This document shows positions 1-8,239 of a stretch of 64,000 nt of DNA, one piece after another. Below the pieces are notes generated by a model, which was given only the letters and a program-made list of their open reading frames with translations, ran no database searches and had not been told where the DNA came from. The position numbers and the translations under genes were made by a program. The stretch's first letter is position 1. Every line of letters starts with the position of its first letter. The stretch is taken from NCBI GenBank assembly GCA_963695705.1, contig CAVOHB010000006.1, positions 1-64,000 on the forward strand. The letters are read 5' to 3'. This DNA is from JBKPNJ01 sp963695705. Lineage in GTDB: Bacteria > Actinomycetota > Actinomycetes > Propionibacteriales > Nocardioidaceae.

Positions 1-1191
1 CGGACGTTCAGCCTGATGAGATCGCGAGCAGTTTCGCCGCCGGGCGCCGCTGCTGGTCACCTTGGCACTGAAGGTCAACGCGCTCGTGGGGATCAAACAG
101 GCACCGAACAGCTTGGCGCTTGTCGCCGCGACCGGCTCCCTGCTGTCAATCTTCGCCAATCCGTTCTTCGGGAAGATGAGCGACCGCACCTCGTCGAAGC
201 TGGGCATGCGGCGGCCATGGATGGTCATCGGCCTGGTGGTCGGCTCCCTCGGCGTCCTCGTTGTCGCGTTGGCACCCAACATCCCGGTCGTCCTGCTCGG
301 ATGGTGCATCGCCCAGGTGTTCTTCAACGCACTGCTCGCCGCCATGGTGGCGGTGCTACCAGACCAGGTCCCGGTCGTTCAACGCGGTCAGGTCTCCGGT
401 GTCCTGGGTGTCTGTGTGCCCATCGCGTCGGTGAGCGGCACCTTCGTGGTCAAGCTCTTCACCGGCAACCAGCTCACCATGTTCCTGGCCCCGTGCGCGA
501 TCGGCGGATTCTTCATCCTCCTCTTCGCGGTCACGTTGAAGGATCGCCGGCTTGCCAAGGCGGACAAGCCGACCTGGTCGCTACGGGAGCTGGCCAGCAC
601 GTTCTACGTCAACCCGCGGAAGAGTCCCGACTTCGCCTGGGCTTTCGCCAGCCGCTTCATGTTCGTTCTGGCCTACGCCTTCCTGATCACGTCCAGGCCT
701 ACTACCTGCTGGATAAGATCGGCAGCGCCGAGGCCGATGTGCCGCAACAGATATTCCTCGGCACCCTCGCCCAGTCCGTCGTCCTCGTCGCCGCTTCCCT
801 CATCGGTGGCAGGCTCTCTGACCGGACGGGCCGACGGAAGATCTTCGTCCTCACAGCGTCGATCGTGTACGGCCTGGCGCTGTTCGTGATCGCCATCGCC
901 AGCAACTTCAACGGTTTCCTCGTCGGCATGGCCATCAGCGGACTCGGCTTCGGCATGTACGTGGCCGTCGACCTTGCCCTGGTTGTCGACGTGCTGCCAG
1001 ACAAGAACAACGCCGCCAAGGATCTCGGCGTGTTCAACATCGCCGGCGCACTTCCGTTTTCCATCGCGCCGGCGATCGCGCCGGCCATCCTGGCGATCAG
1101 CAGCGGCAGCTACAGCGTGCTTTACGCGGTCGCCGGGCTCTGCGCCATCATCGGAGCATTCGCCATCCTGCCGGTGAAGGGTGTTCGTTGA
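1..1191 (+). pseudogene. MFS transporter, 5'-truncated and frameshifted
   Basis: Twelve-helix-type major facilitator with the loop motif GKMSDRTSSKLGMRRPW. Protein similarity to the paralogue at 28331-29642 begins only at about base 47 (APLLV); the ~65 N-terminal residues of the paralogue are absent and two TGA codons stand at 14-19. The reading frame shifts near base 692, where one base appears to be missing in ATCACG(T)CCAGGCC: the paralogue reads TTYQAYYLL across this point. From there the protein continues to the TGA at 1189-1191 and ends in VKGVR. Substrate is unknown; sugar or glycoside uptake is a guess from the loop motif. The truncation could reflect a rearrangement just left of the window. 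Confidence 0.8.
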
Positions 1192-1208
1192 GCGCCCACA
1201 TCGACGAA

Positions 1209-1242
1209 GCGGCCGGGCCCCTCGTGGGCCCGGCCGCGTTTT
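1209..1242. terminator. Strong bidirectional hairpin terminator
   Basis: A perfect 12-bp inverted repeat (GCGGCCGGGCCC / GGGCCCGGCCGC) with a 5-base loop is followed by GTTTT. It lies between the convergent ends of the MFS gene and the DUF4386 gene and can serve both. Confidence 0.85.
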
Positions 1243-1248
1243 CGACGC

Positions 1249-2025
1249 TCAGACGGCGACCTCGCGGTAGGCGGGCGGGGTTGCCTCTTCGCGGATGGCA
1301 TCTGTGATGGGGCAGGGCTTGAAGCCTTTGACGATCAGATAGACGCCCAGCGAGAGCTCCCACAAGGCGATCGGGATGACGGCGATCCCCGTCACCGTGC
1401 CGACCCGGTCGACGACGCCGAACATCGTCAGGACTACCGCGGTGAGGTGCAGTGGGGCTCCGATGAGTCCGATCATGGGAAGGACGCGTGGCACGAGGCC
1501 GGATCGGTACAGCAAGGTGCCCAGCAGGATGGCGTTGATGCCCGGCATGAGGCTCCCTCCGAGCGTGAACGCCCAGTGGTAGGTCGCGACGTGCGACGCG
1601 CCGATGGCGGCCAGCGAGGCTGCGTCGGCTCCGGCCGCTGTGCCCAGGTCCTGGTGCAGGGTCACGAGCGAGAGGAGGCTCGCGACACCGGTGAAGAGCA
1701 TGGCGGCTTCAAGGGTGCGGGAGGCGACGAAGCCGAGCGCCATGCCTTGGTTCTGTCGCTTGACCACCGGATACAGCGTGATGGCGGTGCCGATGCCGGC
1801 GAGGGCGACGATGACCTCGAGGAAGCAGCCCCAGAGGGCGGGGGTGTCGGCGGCGGAGCTGATGATGAAGTCCTTGCCCGTCACCGAGCTGTAGAGGGCT
1901 GGGGGGGCGAGTGTGGGGATTGAGACGAAGGTAATCAGGTAGAAGATGCCCGCGACGAGCGAGGTCTTTCGCGTTGGGTCCTTCGGGACTCGTTTCGTTG
2001 CTGCGGTCTGGACGGTGGTGGCCAT
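1249..2025 (-). CDS. DUF4386 family membrane protein (copy 1)
   Basis: Protein of 258 residues with about six hydrophobic segments and the typical DUF4386 layout: N-terminal TM followed by an extracytoplasmic loop, then paired helices with GTAITLYPVVKRQ and a C-terminal LWELSLGVYLIVKGF motif. The function of the family is unknown. It is the last gene of a minus-strand series (LAL regulator, small protein, DUF4386) and starts 45 bases after the small protein's stop. A good Shine-Dalgarno (GGGAGAG) precedes the ATG. A paralogue with the same gene order is at 21767-22524. Intact. Confidence 0.85.
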   Translation of the reverse strand: MATTVQTAATKRVPKDPTRKTSLVAGIFYLITFVSIPTLAPPALYSSVTGKDFIISSAADTPALWGCFLEVIVALAGIGTAITLYPVVKRQNQGMALGFVASRTLEAAMLFTGVASLLSLVTLHQDLGTAAGADAASLAAIGASHVATYHWAFTLGGSLMPGINAILLGTLLYRSGLVPRVLPMIGLIGAPLHLTAVVLTMFGVVDRVGTVTGIAVIPIALWELSLGVYLIVKGFKPCPITDAIREEATPPAYREVAV

Positions 2026-2070
2026 GTCGGTCTCTCCCTTTTCGCGATTGATCTTTAGTGGGTTGATGAG

Positions 2071-2316
2071 CTATCGAGGATCGGCGGTGGGTACATCGGG
2101 CTGGTCGGGCTCGACCTGAGTGACCGAGACCAGCGGCAGGCCCATGTCGCGGATCTTCTGGAGCAAGCCATACAGCGCGGCCTGGTCGACCACCGAGCCT
2201 TGGATGAGGGTGGTGCCGTCGTTCTCGTTGGTGATGGTCAGTCCGTCGAACCAGCCGGCCCATCGGGAATCCAGGTGCCCCTTGAGGCGGATTTCGTACG
2301 GTCCGTTCGTTCGCAT
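2071..2316 (-). CDS. Small conserved protein of LAL cassette (copy 1)
   Basis: About 81 residues, starting at MRTNGPYEIRL. The paralogue at 22554-22832 shares the pattern IRLKGHLDSRWA..FDG.T followed by DGTTLIQGSVVDQAALYGLLQKIRD and a final LVSVTQ. The alternating pattern suggests a compact alpha/beta fold. No signal peptide or membrane segment is seen. Start choice: an upstream ATG at 2358 exists, but it lies inside the conserved inverted-repeat region that the paralogue keeps as non-coding DNA, so the start at 2316 is preferred. Function unknown; such proteins sit beside MalT-like regulators in actinobacteria, so a role in that regulator's circuit is inferred from context only. Confidence 0.7.
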   Translation of the reverse strand: MRTNGPYEIRLKGHLDSRWAGWFDGLTITNENDGTTLIQGSVVDQAALYGLLQKIRDMGLPLVSVTQVEPDQPDVPTADPR

Positions 2317-2326
2317 GCTCGAAAGG

Positions 2327-2380
2327 TAGGAACGGATGTGGTGAGCAGGCATCACCACGTGTGGTGATCTATGTGGTGAT
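2327..2380 (-). promoter_or_regulatory. Conserved inverted-repeat operator/promoter, copy 1
   Basis: Between the LAL regulator's stop and the small protein. An inverted repeat ATCACCAC-GT-GTGGTGAT (2351-2368) is flanked by a further direct half-site GTGGTGAT (2373-2380) and by TGGTGAGCAGGC. The string TAGGAxCGGAxxTGGTGAGCAGGC, followed by TCAxCACxTxTGGTGA, recurs at 22866-22906 before the paralogous small gene. Conservation of this non-coding block in both copies points to a promoter and regulator-binding site; the LAL protein encoded just upstream is the natural candidate ligand. Confidence 0.7.
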
Positions 2381-2396
2381 CTGGCCGGCGCCGGGT

Positions 2397-5174
2397 TCAG
2401 CGGTCGCGGGTCCGGGACAACAGGTCAAGCTGCTCGGCCCGGCGCACCGCTGCCCGACGGTTGTTCACGCCGAGCTTGGCGTAGATGTTCTTGGTGTGGG
2501 TCCGCACGGTGTTCAGGGACACCACGAGCTCGCGGGCGATGTCCGGGCCGTCCAGGTCGGTCCCGAGCAGCCGAAGCACTTCCAGCTCGCGTTTGCTCAG
2601 TGGCTCAACCAAACCCTGTCGGTCCTCGGGCAAGCCCTGACTGACGGGAGGGCTGTCCTCAGTCTTGTCAACGGCCGCCAGGAGCCGACGCACATCGTCC
2701 CGGGCGATCCCCTTTTGTTCGCCAGGTGCTACCCGTGCGGCAGCTCTCAGCAGTATGGCCATGGGTGCGCCCTCATCCGCGAACACTCGGACGTAGCCCT
2801 CCGGCTCAGACAGCGTCAGCGCACGTTCCAGCGATACAAGCGCAGCCGGGATCTCGCCTCGCGTCTGGTGGGCAAGCGCCTGCAGCACCAGGATCTCGAT
2901 GACGCTCCCCGTCCTTCCCCCCTCTTCTGCTGCTTGCAGGAGCCGATCCAAGAGCTGGGTCGCCTCGTCGATGGAGCCCTCTGCACGCTCTGCCCTGGGC
3001 TGGGCCAAGAGCACCCTGACCAGGGTGATGTGCTCGAACTCGCGCAGGTAGCTGAGGTCGTCCGTGGCGGAAAGACCCTGCTCACGCACCCAGCCGATCG
3101 CTTCACCCAACGCCCCCTGCTCGACCCAGACCCGTGCCCTCCACGCCGGGACCGGCCGCACGTTGGGGAAGAAGTCACTGACATACAGGCGCTCCGCCTC
3201 ATTGAGCAGGTCGAGTGCGGCGCCCAGATCCCCCTCAGCCTCGCGTACCCGAGCCATCGCGACCCGCCAGCGGTATGGGTTCTGCAGCAACCCGAGGTGC
3301 TCGCCGAGCTCCTGGCTGCGCAGCAAGTACTGCGTGGCGGTAGGCAGGTCGTTCCGCTCGCGGTGGATCTCGCTGATCCCGACATACATGTCCGCCGTCC
3401 CCCGCAACACCGACCCGCCCTGCTCGGATGCGAGCTGCAAGGCCTGCTCGTAGGTGTGCATCGCGTCGCCGAGCCGGCCTTGCCAACGCCGTATATCCGC
3501 CAGCGCGATCGCGCACCCAAAGGTGTCGGCGACGTGCCCGACCCGCCGCAGCCCCGCCATGCAGTCGGCATACGCCCGGTGCGCTTGATCCAGGTCTCCG
3601 CTCGTCCAGTACGCCAGCCCCAACAGCCCCGATGCCGATGCGCGCCGGAGGTGGTCTTCCTCAGGCGAAAGCTCGAGCGCCCGCCGGGCATGCCCCTCGG
3701 TGCCGGGCACGTCGCCCCGGGCCAGGGCCAGAGCAGCGCGATACAGCTCGATCGTCCCCGGGACGCCTCGAAACTCCTCGTCGTCGACGACGACCATCCC
3801 CGCCGGCGAGGCTTCCGGTCCCACATGGGTACCGGTCGTCGTGTCCAGCCACCGCTCGGCGTCCTCCAGCCGCGCCTCCACGCCTTCGAGCTCGCCGCCC
3901 AGCAGCAACGCTCCGGCATACCCGACAATCAGCACGGGCCTGACCTGGACCACCTCGCCGGGAAGCGCCTCGAGCCAGCCACGCACTGTGGACTCCTGCC
4001 GGCTCCTGCGCATGGCCGGGATCGCCAGCTCGACCAGGTCCGCCGCCCGCTCGAAATCCTCGGCGGCCAGCGCGTGGCGGATCGCCTCGGATCGTTCGCC
4101 GTTCCGCTCGTACCAGTCGCTCGCGCGCAGGTGCAGCTCATGGACTCGGTCAGGCTGCTCGTCCAGCAGATGCGCTCGCAGCACGTCTCCGAAAAGATGC
4201 TGGTAGCGATACCACTGGCGGCGGTCGTCGAGCTGGATAAGGAACAGGTTCCCCCGATCGAGAGCCTCCAGCATGGGCTTGCCGCCGTGCTGGCCGGTCA
4301 CGGCATCGCAGAGCGGGCCGCTCAGCCGGCTGAGGATGGAGGTCTTCAGCAGGAAGCTGCGGACATTGTCGGGCTGGCGCTGCAAGACCTCTTCGACCAG
4401 GTAGTCGATGATGTACCGGTCATCCCCGGCAAAGCCCGCGATAAAGCCTGCGATGTCGGCGCGGCCCTGCATCGAGAGCGCCGCCAGCTGGAGCGCGGCG
4501 ATCCACCCTTCCGTGCGCCCCTCCAACGCTGCGACGTCCTGCGCCGTCAGCACCAGTCCCATCACCTCGTTTAGGTACGCCGCGGCCTCGTCAGGCGTGA
4601 AGCGCAGATCGGCGGCGCGGATCTCAACGAGCTCGCCGCGCCCTCGCAAGCGAGACAGCGGCAGCGTCGGGTCTGCGCGGCTGGCGATCACCAGGTGCAT
4701 CTGTGGGGGGAGGTGCTCCAGCAGGAAGGCCATCCCGTCCTGTACGTCGCGTGCGTCGATGACGTGGTAGTCGTCGAGCACGAGCACGACGTCGTCCGAG
4801 CTGGCGCTGAGGTCGTTGAGCAGAGTGGCGAGGACCGCTTCGATCGGCGTCTGAGACGACTGCAGGAGCAAGAGCGCACCGGCACCGACCCCCGGCGACG
4901 CTGCCTGCAGCGCGGCGACAAGGTACGACCAGAACAACGCGGGATCGTTGTCGCGCCGGTCGAGCGAGAGCCACGCCGCGGACCGTCCTTCGGCAGGCGC
5001 GCCTGCCAGCCACTCGGCCAGCAACGTCGTCTTACCGAACCCGGCCGGAGCTGAGACGAGCGTGAGCGTCGACTCCGCCCCGCGGCTCAGGCGCTCGCTC
5101 AGTCTCGGACGCGCTACCAGACCGCGTCGTCCCCTGGGGACGTGGAGCTTGGTCTCGAGCAGTGGGCCTGCCAT
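2397..5174 (-). CDS. LuxR-family transcriptional regulator, MalT-like (LAL), copy 1
   Basis: About 925 residues, intact. An N-terminal STAND NTPase has Walker A SAPAGFGKTTL at residues ~41-51 and Walker B VVLVLDDYH near 130. A winged-helix/arm region, a TPR-rich middle (about 350-800) and a C-terminal LuxR helix-turn-helix (KRELEVLRLLGTDLDG..IARELVVSLNTVRTHTKNIYAKLGV) follow. LAL proteins are ATP-dependent activators that open on ligand binding. The start at MAGPLLETK is chosen because the GGGGAG Shine-Dalgarno is correctly spaced to it and the paralogue aligns there (MVGPLVETK). It is followed co-directionally by the small protein and DUF4386 gene, its likely regulon. Confidence 0.92.
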   Translation of the reverse strand: MAGPLLETKLHVPRGRRGLVARPRLSERLSRGAESTLTLVSAPAGFGKTTLLAEWLAGAPAEGRSAAWLSLDRRDNDPALFWSYLVAALQAASPGVGAGALLLLQSSQTPIEAVLATLLNDLSASSDDVVLVLDDYHVIDARDVQDGMAFLLEHLPPQMHLVIASRADPTLPLSRLRGRGELVEIRAADLRFTPDEAAAYLNEVMGLVLTAQDVAALEGRTEGWIAALQLAALSMQGRADIAGFIAGFAGDDRYIIDYLVEEVLQRQPDNVRSFLLKTSILSRLSGPLCDAVTGQHGGKPMLEALDRGNLFLIQLDDRRQWYRYQHLFGDVLRAHLLDEQPDRVHELHLRASDWYERNGERSEAIRHALAAEDFERAADLVELAIPAMRRSRQESTVRGWLEALPGEVVQVRPVLIVGYAGALLLGGELEGVEARLEDAERWLDTTTGTHVGPEASPAGMVVVDDEEFRGVPGTIELYRAALALARGDVPGTEGHARRALELSPEEDHLRRASASGLLGLAYWTSGDLDQAHRAYADCMAGLRRVGHVADTFGCAIALADIRRWQGRLGDAMHTYEQALQLASEQGGSVLRGTADMYVGISEIHRERNDLPTATQYLLRSQELGEHLGLLQNPYRWRVAMARVREAEGDLGAALDLLNEAERLYVSDFFPNVRPVPAWRARVWVEQGALGEAIGWVREQGLSATDDLSYLREFEHITLVRVLLAQPRAERAEGSIDEATQLLDRLLQAAEEGGRTGSVIEILVLQALAHQTRGEIPAALVSLERALTLSEPEGYVRVFADEGAPMAILLRAAARVAPGEQKGIARDDVRRLLAAVDKTEDSPPVSQGLPEDRQGLVEPLSKRELEVLRLLGTDLDGPDIARELVVSLNTVRTHTKNIYAKLGVNNRRAAVRRAEQLDLLSRTRDR

Positions 5175-5549
5175 GACCATCTCCCCTCAGGAGCCAGTCT
5201 TCATGTGCCGTCGACAAGCACTTGTTGCCAGCGAGACAGCGGTTGGTTCCGGTAACTGATCGTGCCATCAGCTCGCTCGAGACCATCTGACCACACGTGG
5301 TTCCGCGGAACGCGGAGTTCGCCACGACCGTTTGAGCCCTGGGTGGTTGGTTGCGGACGGCCGGAGGTCCCGACCCGCGTCATCTGGACGCACTCATTTA
5401 GACGCGAAGGGTGCGTCACACCGCCGCTTCGCCCCTTGAGGACGACCGGCAACGCGGCCGTGACCGGCGGGCTAGCGTCAATCAAGGGCCTCATCGTGTG
5501 TGGCGATCCGTGGCTGGGGCCTGGTCGTCAGATCGCCGGGGAGCATGCC
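5175..5549. other. Intergenic region upstream of LAL regulator
   Basis: No convincing gene. ACCACACGTGGT at 5290-5301 is identical (on the opposite strand) to the core of the inverted repeat at 2354-2365 and could be an autoregulatory site about 115 bases upstream of the regulator's start. The rest shows nothing recognisable until the integrase fragment. Confidence 0.4.
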
Positions 5550-5627
5550 ATGTCGAACACCATCCTGCTGCCGTTCCAACCCGACTCGATGACGCCGGCG
5601 CAGCTGGCGGCGGTCTCCCACCTGGCC
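5550..5627 (+). pseudogene. Tyrosine integrase N-terminal fragment, cut by IS3
   Basis: A start codon preceded by GGGGAG opens a 26-codon reading that resembles the N-terminus of actinobacterial tyrosine site-specific integrases (MSNTILLPFQP, then TPAQLAAVSHLA). It ends exactly where the IS3-family terminal repeat begins at 5628. The rest of the gene is not found on the other side of the element, so it was lost by deletion or rearrangement. Assignment rests on a short stretch and is tentative. Confidence 0.45.
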
Positions 5628-5642
5628 TGAACCGCCCCGGTT

Positions 5643-6555
5643 TCAGTGGAGGCTCGGTTCTGCCAAGACGGGTGTCTGGGCGTTGGTTGTTGGGACGGGG
5701 TTGTGACTGTAGTAGGTCTTCTCGTGCTCGATCGGCGGGGTGTGGCCGCAGGCGCTGTGTAGTCGGCGGGTGTTGAACCAGTCGACCCATTTGAGGGTGC
5801 CCAGCTCGACCGTCGTCGATGCCGCGCCAGGGCCCGCCGCGGCGGATCAGCTCTGTCTTGAACAGCCCGATCAGCGACTCGGCCGCGGCGTTGTCGTAGG
5901 AGTCGCCGCGAGAGCCGACCGAGGCGACCGCCTCGGCGGCGGCCAACCGGTCGCTGTATCGGATCGACAGGTACTTGCCGCGGTCGGAGTGGTGCACCAG
6001 CCCGGTGACCGAGTGGCCGTCGCGGTCGCGCTGCCACAGCGCCTGCTCGAGGGCGTCGATGGCCAAGTCGGTACGCAGCGACGTGGATGCCCGCCAGCCC
6101 ACGATCCGGCGGGAGAACAGGTCGGACACGAACGCGACGTAGACAAAGCCGGACCAGGTCGGCACATAGGTGATGTCGGCCACCCAGCGCCGGTTCGGCG
6201 CGGTAGCGGTGAAGTCGCGATCTAACAGATCCGCTGGCCGCGCAGCCACCGCCTGGGCCGACACGGTGGTGCGCTTGGTCTTGCCGCGTACCGCGCCGAC
6301 CAGGCCCAGGTCACCCATCAGCCGCTCGACGGTGCAGCGGGCCACCGAAATGCCATCGCCAGCCAGTTCACGGTTGAGTTGCCGCCACACCTTGCGAGCC
6401 CCGTAGACCCCGAAGTTGTCGCGGTGGATCCGCTCGATCACGGTCTTCAGCCACCGGTCGCGCCGCACCCGCGCACAAGGCCGCCGCTTCATCGCCGCGT
6501 AATAGGTCTGCGGGGCGATCGGCACGCCGGCCTGGCTCAGCACGGTGCAGATCGG
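5643..6555 (-). pseudogene. IS3-family transposase OrfB, C-terminal part
   Basis: rve-type DDE integrase core: RRWVADITYVPTW (first Asp), HHSDRGKYLSIRYSD (second Asp) and GDSYDNAAAESLIGLFKTEL (Glu), preceded by the HTH_21 domain (NFGVYGARKVWRQL). The frame shifts near 5830, after WRGIDD; the conserved tail WVDWFNTRRLHSACGHTPP continues in another frame to a stop at 5643-5645. The N-terminal residues (RFIDEHKHNTVVVADGEPGL and FGVE) lie beyond the IS110 insertion at about 8150-8239, and joining the two parts restores FGVEPICTVLSQAGV exactly. Inactive here twice over: split and frameshifted. Confidence 0.9.
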
Positions 6556-6564
6556 CTAATGGCC

Positions 6565-6835
6565 GCGGACGGCGGGTGGACGCCTTCAGAAATCGGCAGG
6601 TCGAGGAGTCCTCAGTCGAGACCGGCGACACCCGCCCGCAGGTCCACGGTTGTGGCGCATCGCCGGTTGAGCATGTCGTTGTCTGAGCCGGCTTGACCGG
6701 ACACCTCTACACACGACGGAGCCTCGAGCTCCTGCTCGAAACCGAGACCGGTCAGGTGAGCTGGGATCACGAACGACTCATCGGGTGTCGGGCCAGCGAG
6801 CCCTTCCATTAGCACGCCGTGTGGTCCGGTCGGGC
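6565..6835 (+). ncRNA. Candidate IS110 bridge RNA (target and donor loops)
   Basis: IS110-group elements encode a bridge RNA in the left end upstream of the recombinase. Donor loop: stem GGATCAC (6764-6770)/GTGGTCC (6821-6827) encloses TCGGGTGTC (6781-6789), a hairpin GGGC-CAGCGA-GCCC (6790-6803) and TTCCATTAG (6804-6812). The first matches the element's right end over 9 nt; CCATTAG is complementary to the core plus left end (CTAATGG). Target loop: stem GGCGGGTG (6571-6578)/CACCCGCC (6629-6636) plus CGCC/GGCG encloses ATCGGC (6592-6597), hairpin GAGG-AGT-CCTC (6603-6613) and GTCGAG (6615-6620). These match the actual insertion site ATCGG-CT-CGAC. Exact transcript ends are unknown. Confidence 0.75.
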
Positions 6836-6874
6836 GAGGACATTGCCCCCGTCGCCAATAGGAAGGACGACCAG

Positions 6875-8127
6875 ATGACCGTGTATTGCGGGATTGATTG
6901 GGCCGAGAACCACCACGACATCGCGTTCGTCGACGACTCCGGACAGCAGATCGCGCGGCGCCGGATCCCTGACACTGCCGATGGCCTGAGTGAGCTGATG
7001 ACGCTGCTCAGCGAGCACGGTGACCGTGCCGACGACCCGATCCCGGTCGCGATCGAGACGGGCCGCGGGCTGCTGGTGGCCTGCCTAGTCAGCACCGGAC
7101 GTGACGTCGTGGTGATTAACCCGATGGCCGCCGCTCGCTACCGCGAACGCACCGCGGTCACCCGGACCAAGTTCGACGCCGCTGATGCGCTCATGCTGGC
7201 CCACGTGCTGCGCACCGACCGGCACGCTCATCGCCCATTACCCAAGGACAGCGACCTGGTCCGCGCCGTGGCCGTCCTGGCCAGGGCCGGTCAGGACGCG
7301 ACCTGGCAGCGCCAACAGGCCGCCAACCAGCTGCGATCCCTGTTGCGGGAGTACTTTCCCGCCGCGCTAGAGGCCTTCCACGTCAAGCACGTCGGACTGG
7401 CCAGCTCCGAGGCCCGCACCGTCCTTGCCGCCGCCGCCACGCCAGCCGCTGCCGCTCGGCTCACCAAGACCCGGATCCGCTCACTGCTCACCAAGGCTGG
7501 GCGTCGCCGCAACCTCGACAGCTGGGTCGAGCGGCTGCACGGGATCTTCCGCGCCGAGGCGATGCGTCACCCAGCCGAGGTCGAGGACGCCTACGGACAC
7601 GCCGCGCTGGCCATCCTGACCCGGCTCGACGCCGCCGTCACCGCTGCCGAGCAGCTGCAGGCAGCCACCGCAGCCGCTTTCGACAGGCACCCGCACGCCG
7701 AGATCATCACCAGCTTCCCAGGACTGGACCGCTGACCGGCGCTCGCGTCCTCGCCGAGCTCGGCGACGACCCCGACCGCTTCGACGACGCACGGGCACTC
7801 AAGGCCTACGCCGGCGCCGCCCCCGTCACCCGAGCTTCGGGCAAGAGCCATCTGGTGATGCACCGCCGAGTGAAGAACCACCGACTCGCCTCGGCCGGCT
7901 ACAACTGGACCTTCGCCGCACTCACCCACTCACCCGGCGCGCGACAGCACTACGACCGACGGCGCTCCACCGGCGACGGCCACGCCGCCGCCCTCCGCAA
8001 CCTCTACAACCGGTTCCTCGGCCAGCTCTACCACTGCCTACACACCGGCCAGCCCTACAACGAGGAACAAGCCTTCGGCGACCCAGTCGGCGTCGTCACG
8101 ACCACAGCCGCGCCCGCCGCCCCTTGA
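6875..8127 (+). pseudogene. IS110-family DEDD transposase/recombinase, frameshifted
   Basis: The N-terminal RuvC-like domain starts MTVYCGIDWAENHHDIAF (first acidic residue in GIDWA), with INPMAAARYRERTAVTRTKFDAADA containing the later acidic residues. The C-terminal transposase_20 domain carries the serine region (FPGL..TGARVLAELGDD, KAYAGAAPVTRASGKS). A Shine-Dalgarno GGAAGGA at 6861-6867 fixes the start at 6875; more upstream starts would run through the bridge-RNA donor loop. The frame breaks near 7728, where CTGGACCGCTGACC lacks one G compared with the expected LGPLTGA; the second half continues to the TGA at 8125-8127. If the missing base is real, the element depends on a recombinase from another copy. 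Confidence 0.9.
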
Positions 8128-8149
8128 CTTCATTTCGGCTCGGGTGTCT

Positions 8150-8239
8150 CGACCCCGAAGACCAGCCCCGGCTCGCCGTCCGCCACAACGACGGTGTTGT
8201 GCTTGTGCTCGTCGATGAACCTCACGAGCGTGGTTGTGG
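8150..8239 (-). pseudogene. IS3-family OrfB, N-terminal part
   Basis: Encodes PTTTLVRFIDEHK, HNTVVVADGEP and GLVFGVE in the -1 frame of orfA, overlapping its last codons. The reading is cut at the CT core of the IS110 insertion and resumes at 6555 on the other side of that element. Confidence 0.8.

Larger units (their letters stand above)
6558..8149 (+). mobile_element. IS110-family insertion sequence inside IS3 orfB
   Basis: Boundaries come from reconstructing the interrupted orfB. Removing 1,592 bases flanked by CT dinucleotides (6556-6557 and 8148-8149) rejoins GCAGATCGG-CT-CGACCCCG and restores the reading frame with no lost or gained base. CT is the known core dinucleotide of the IS110 member IS621. 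There are no terminal inverted repeats, as expected for the family. Left end begins AATGGCCGCGG; right end is CTCGGGTGTCT. The ~315-base left non-coding end precedes the recombinase and carries the candidate bridge RNA. Confidence 0.88.

Noticed and set aside
2361..4574. Long plus-strand reading frame (737 codons) opposite the LAL regulator
   Set aside because: It is the antisense shadow of a GC-rich gene; the minus strand has Walker, TPR and LuxR motifs, while this frame has no family features.
5262..5630. 122-codon plus-strand reading upstream of the IS3 element
   Set aside because: No family features. The integrase-like segment at 5550-5627 lies in a different frame and ends at the IS boundary.
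6785..6874. Upstream start for the IS110 transposase at 6785
   Set aside because: It would encode through the bridge-RNA donor loop, lacks a ribosome site, and homologous proteins begin at the YCGIDWA segment; GGAAGGA supports 6875.
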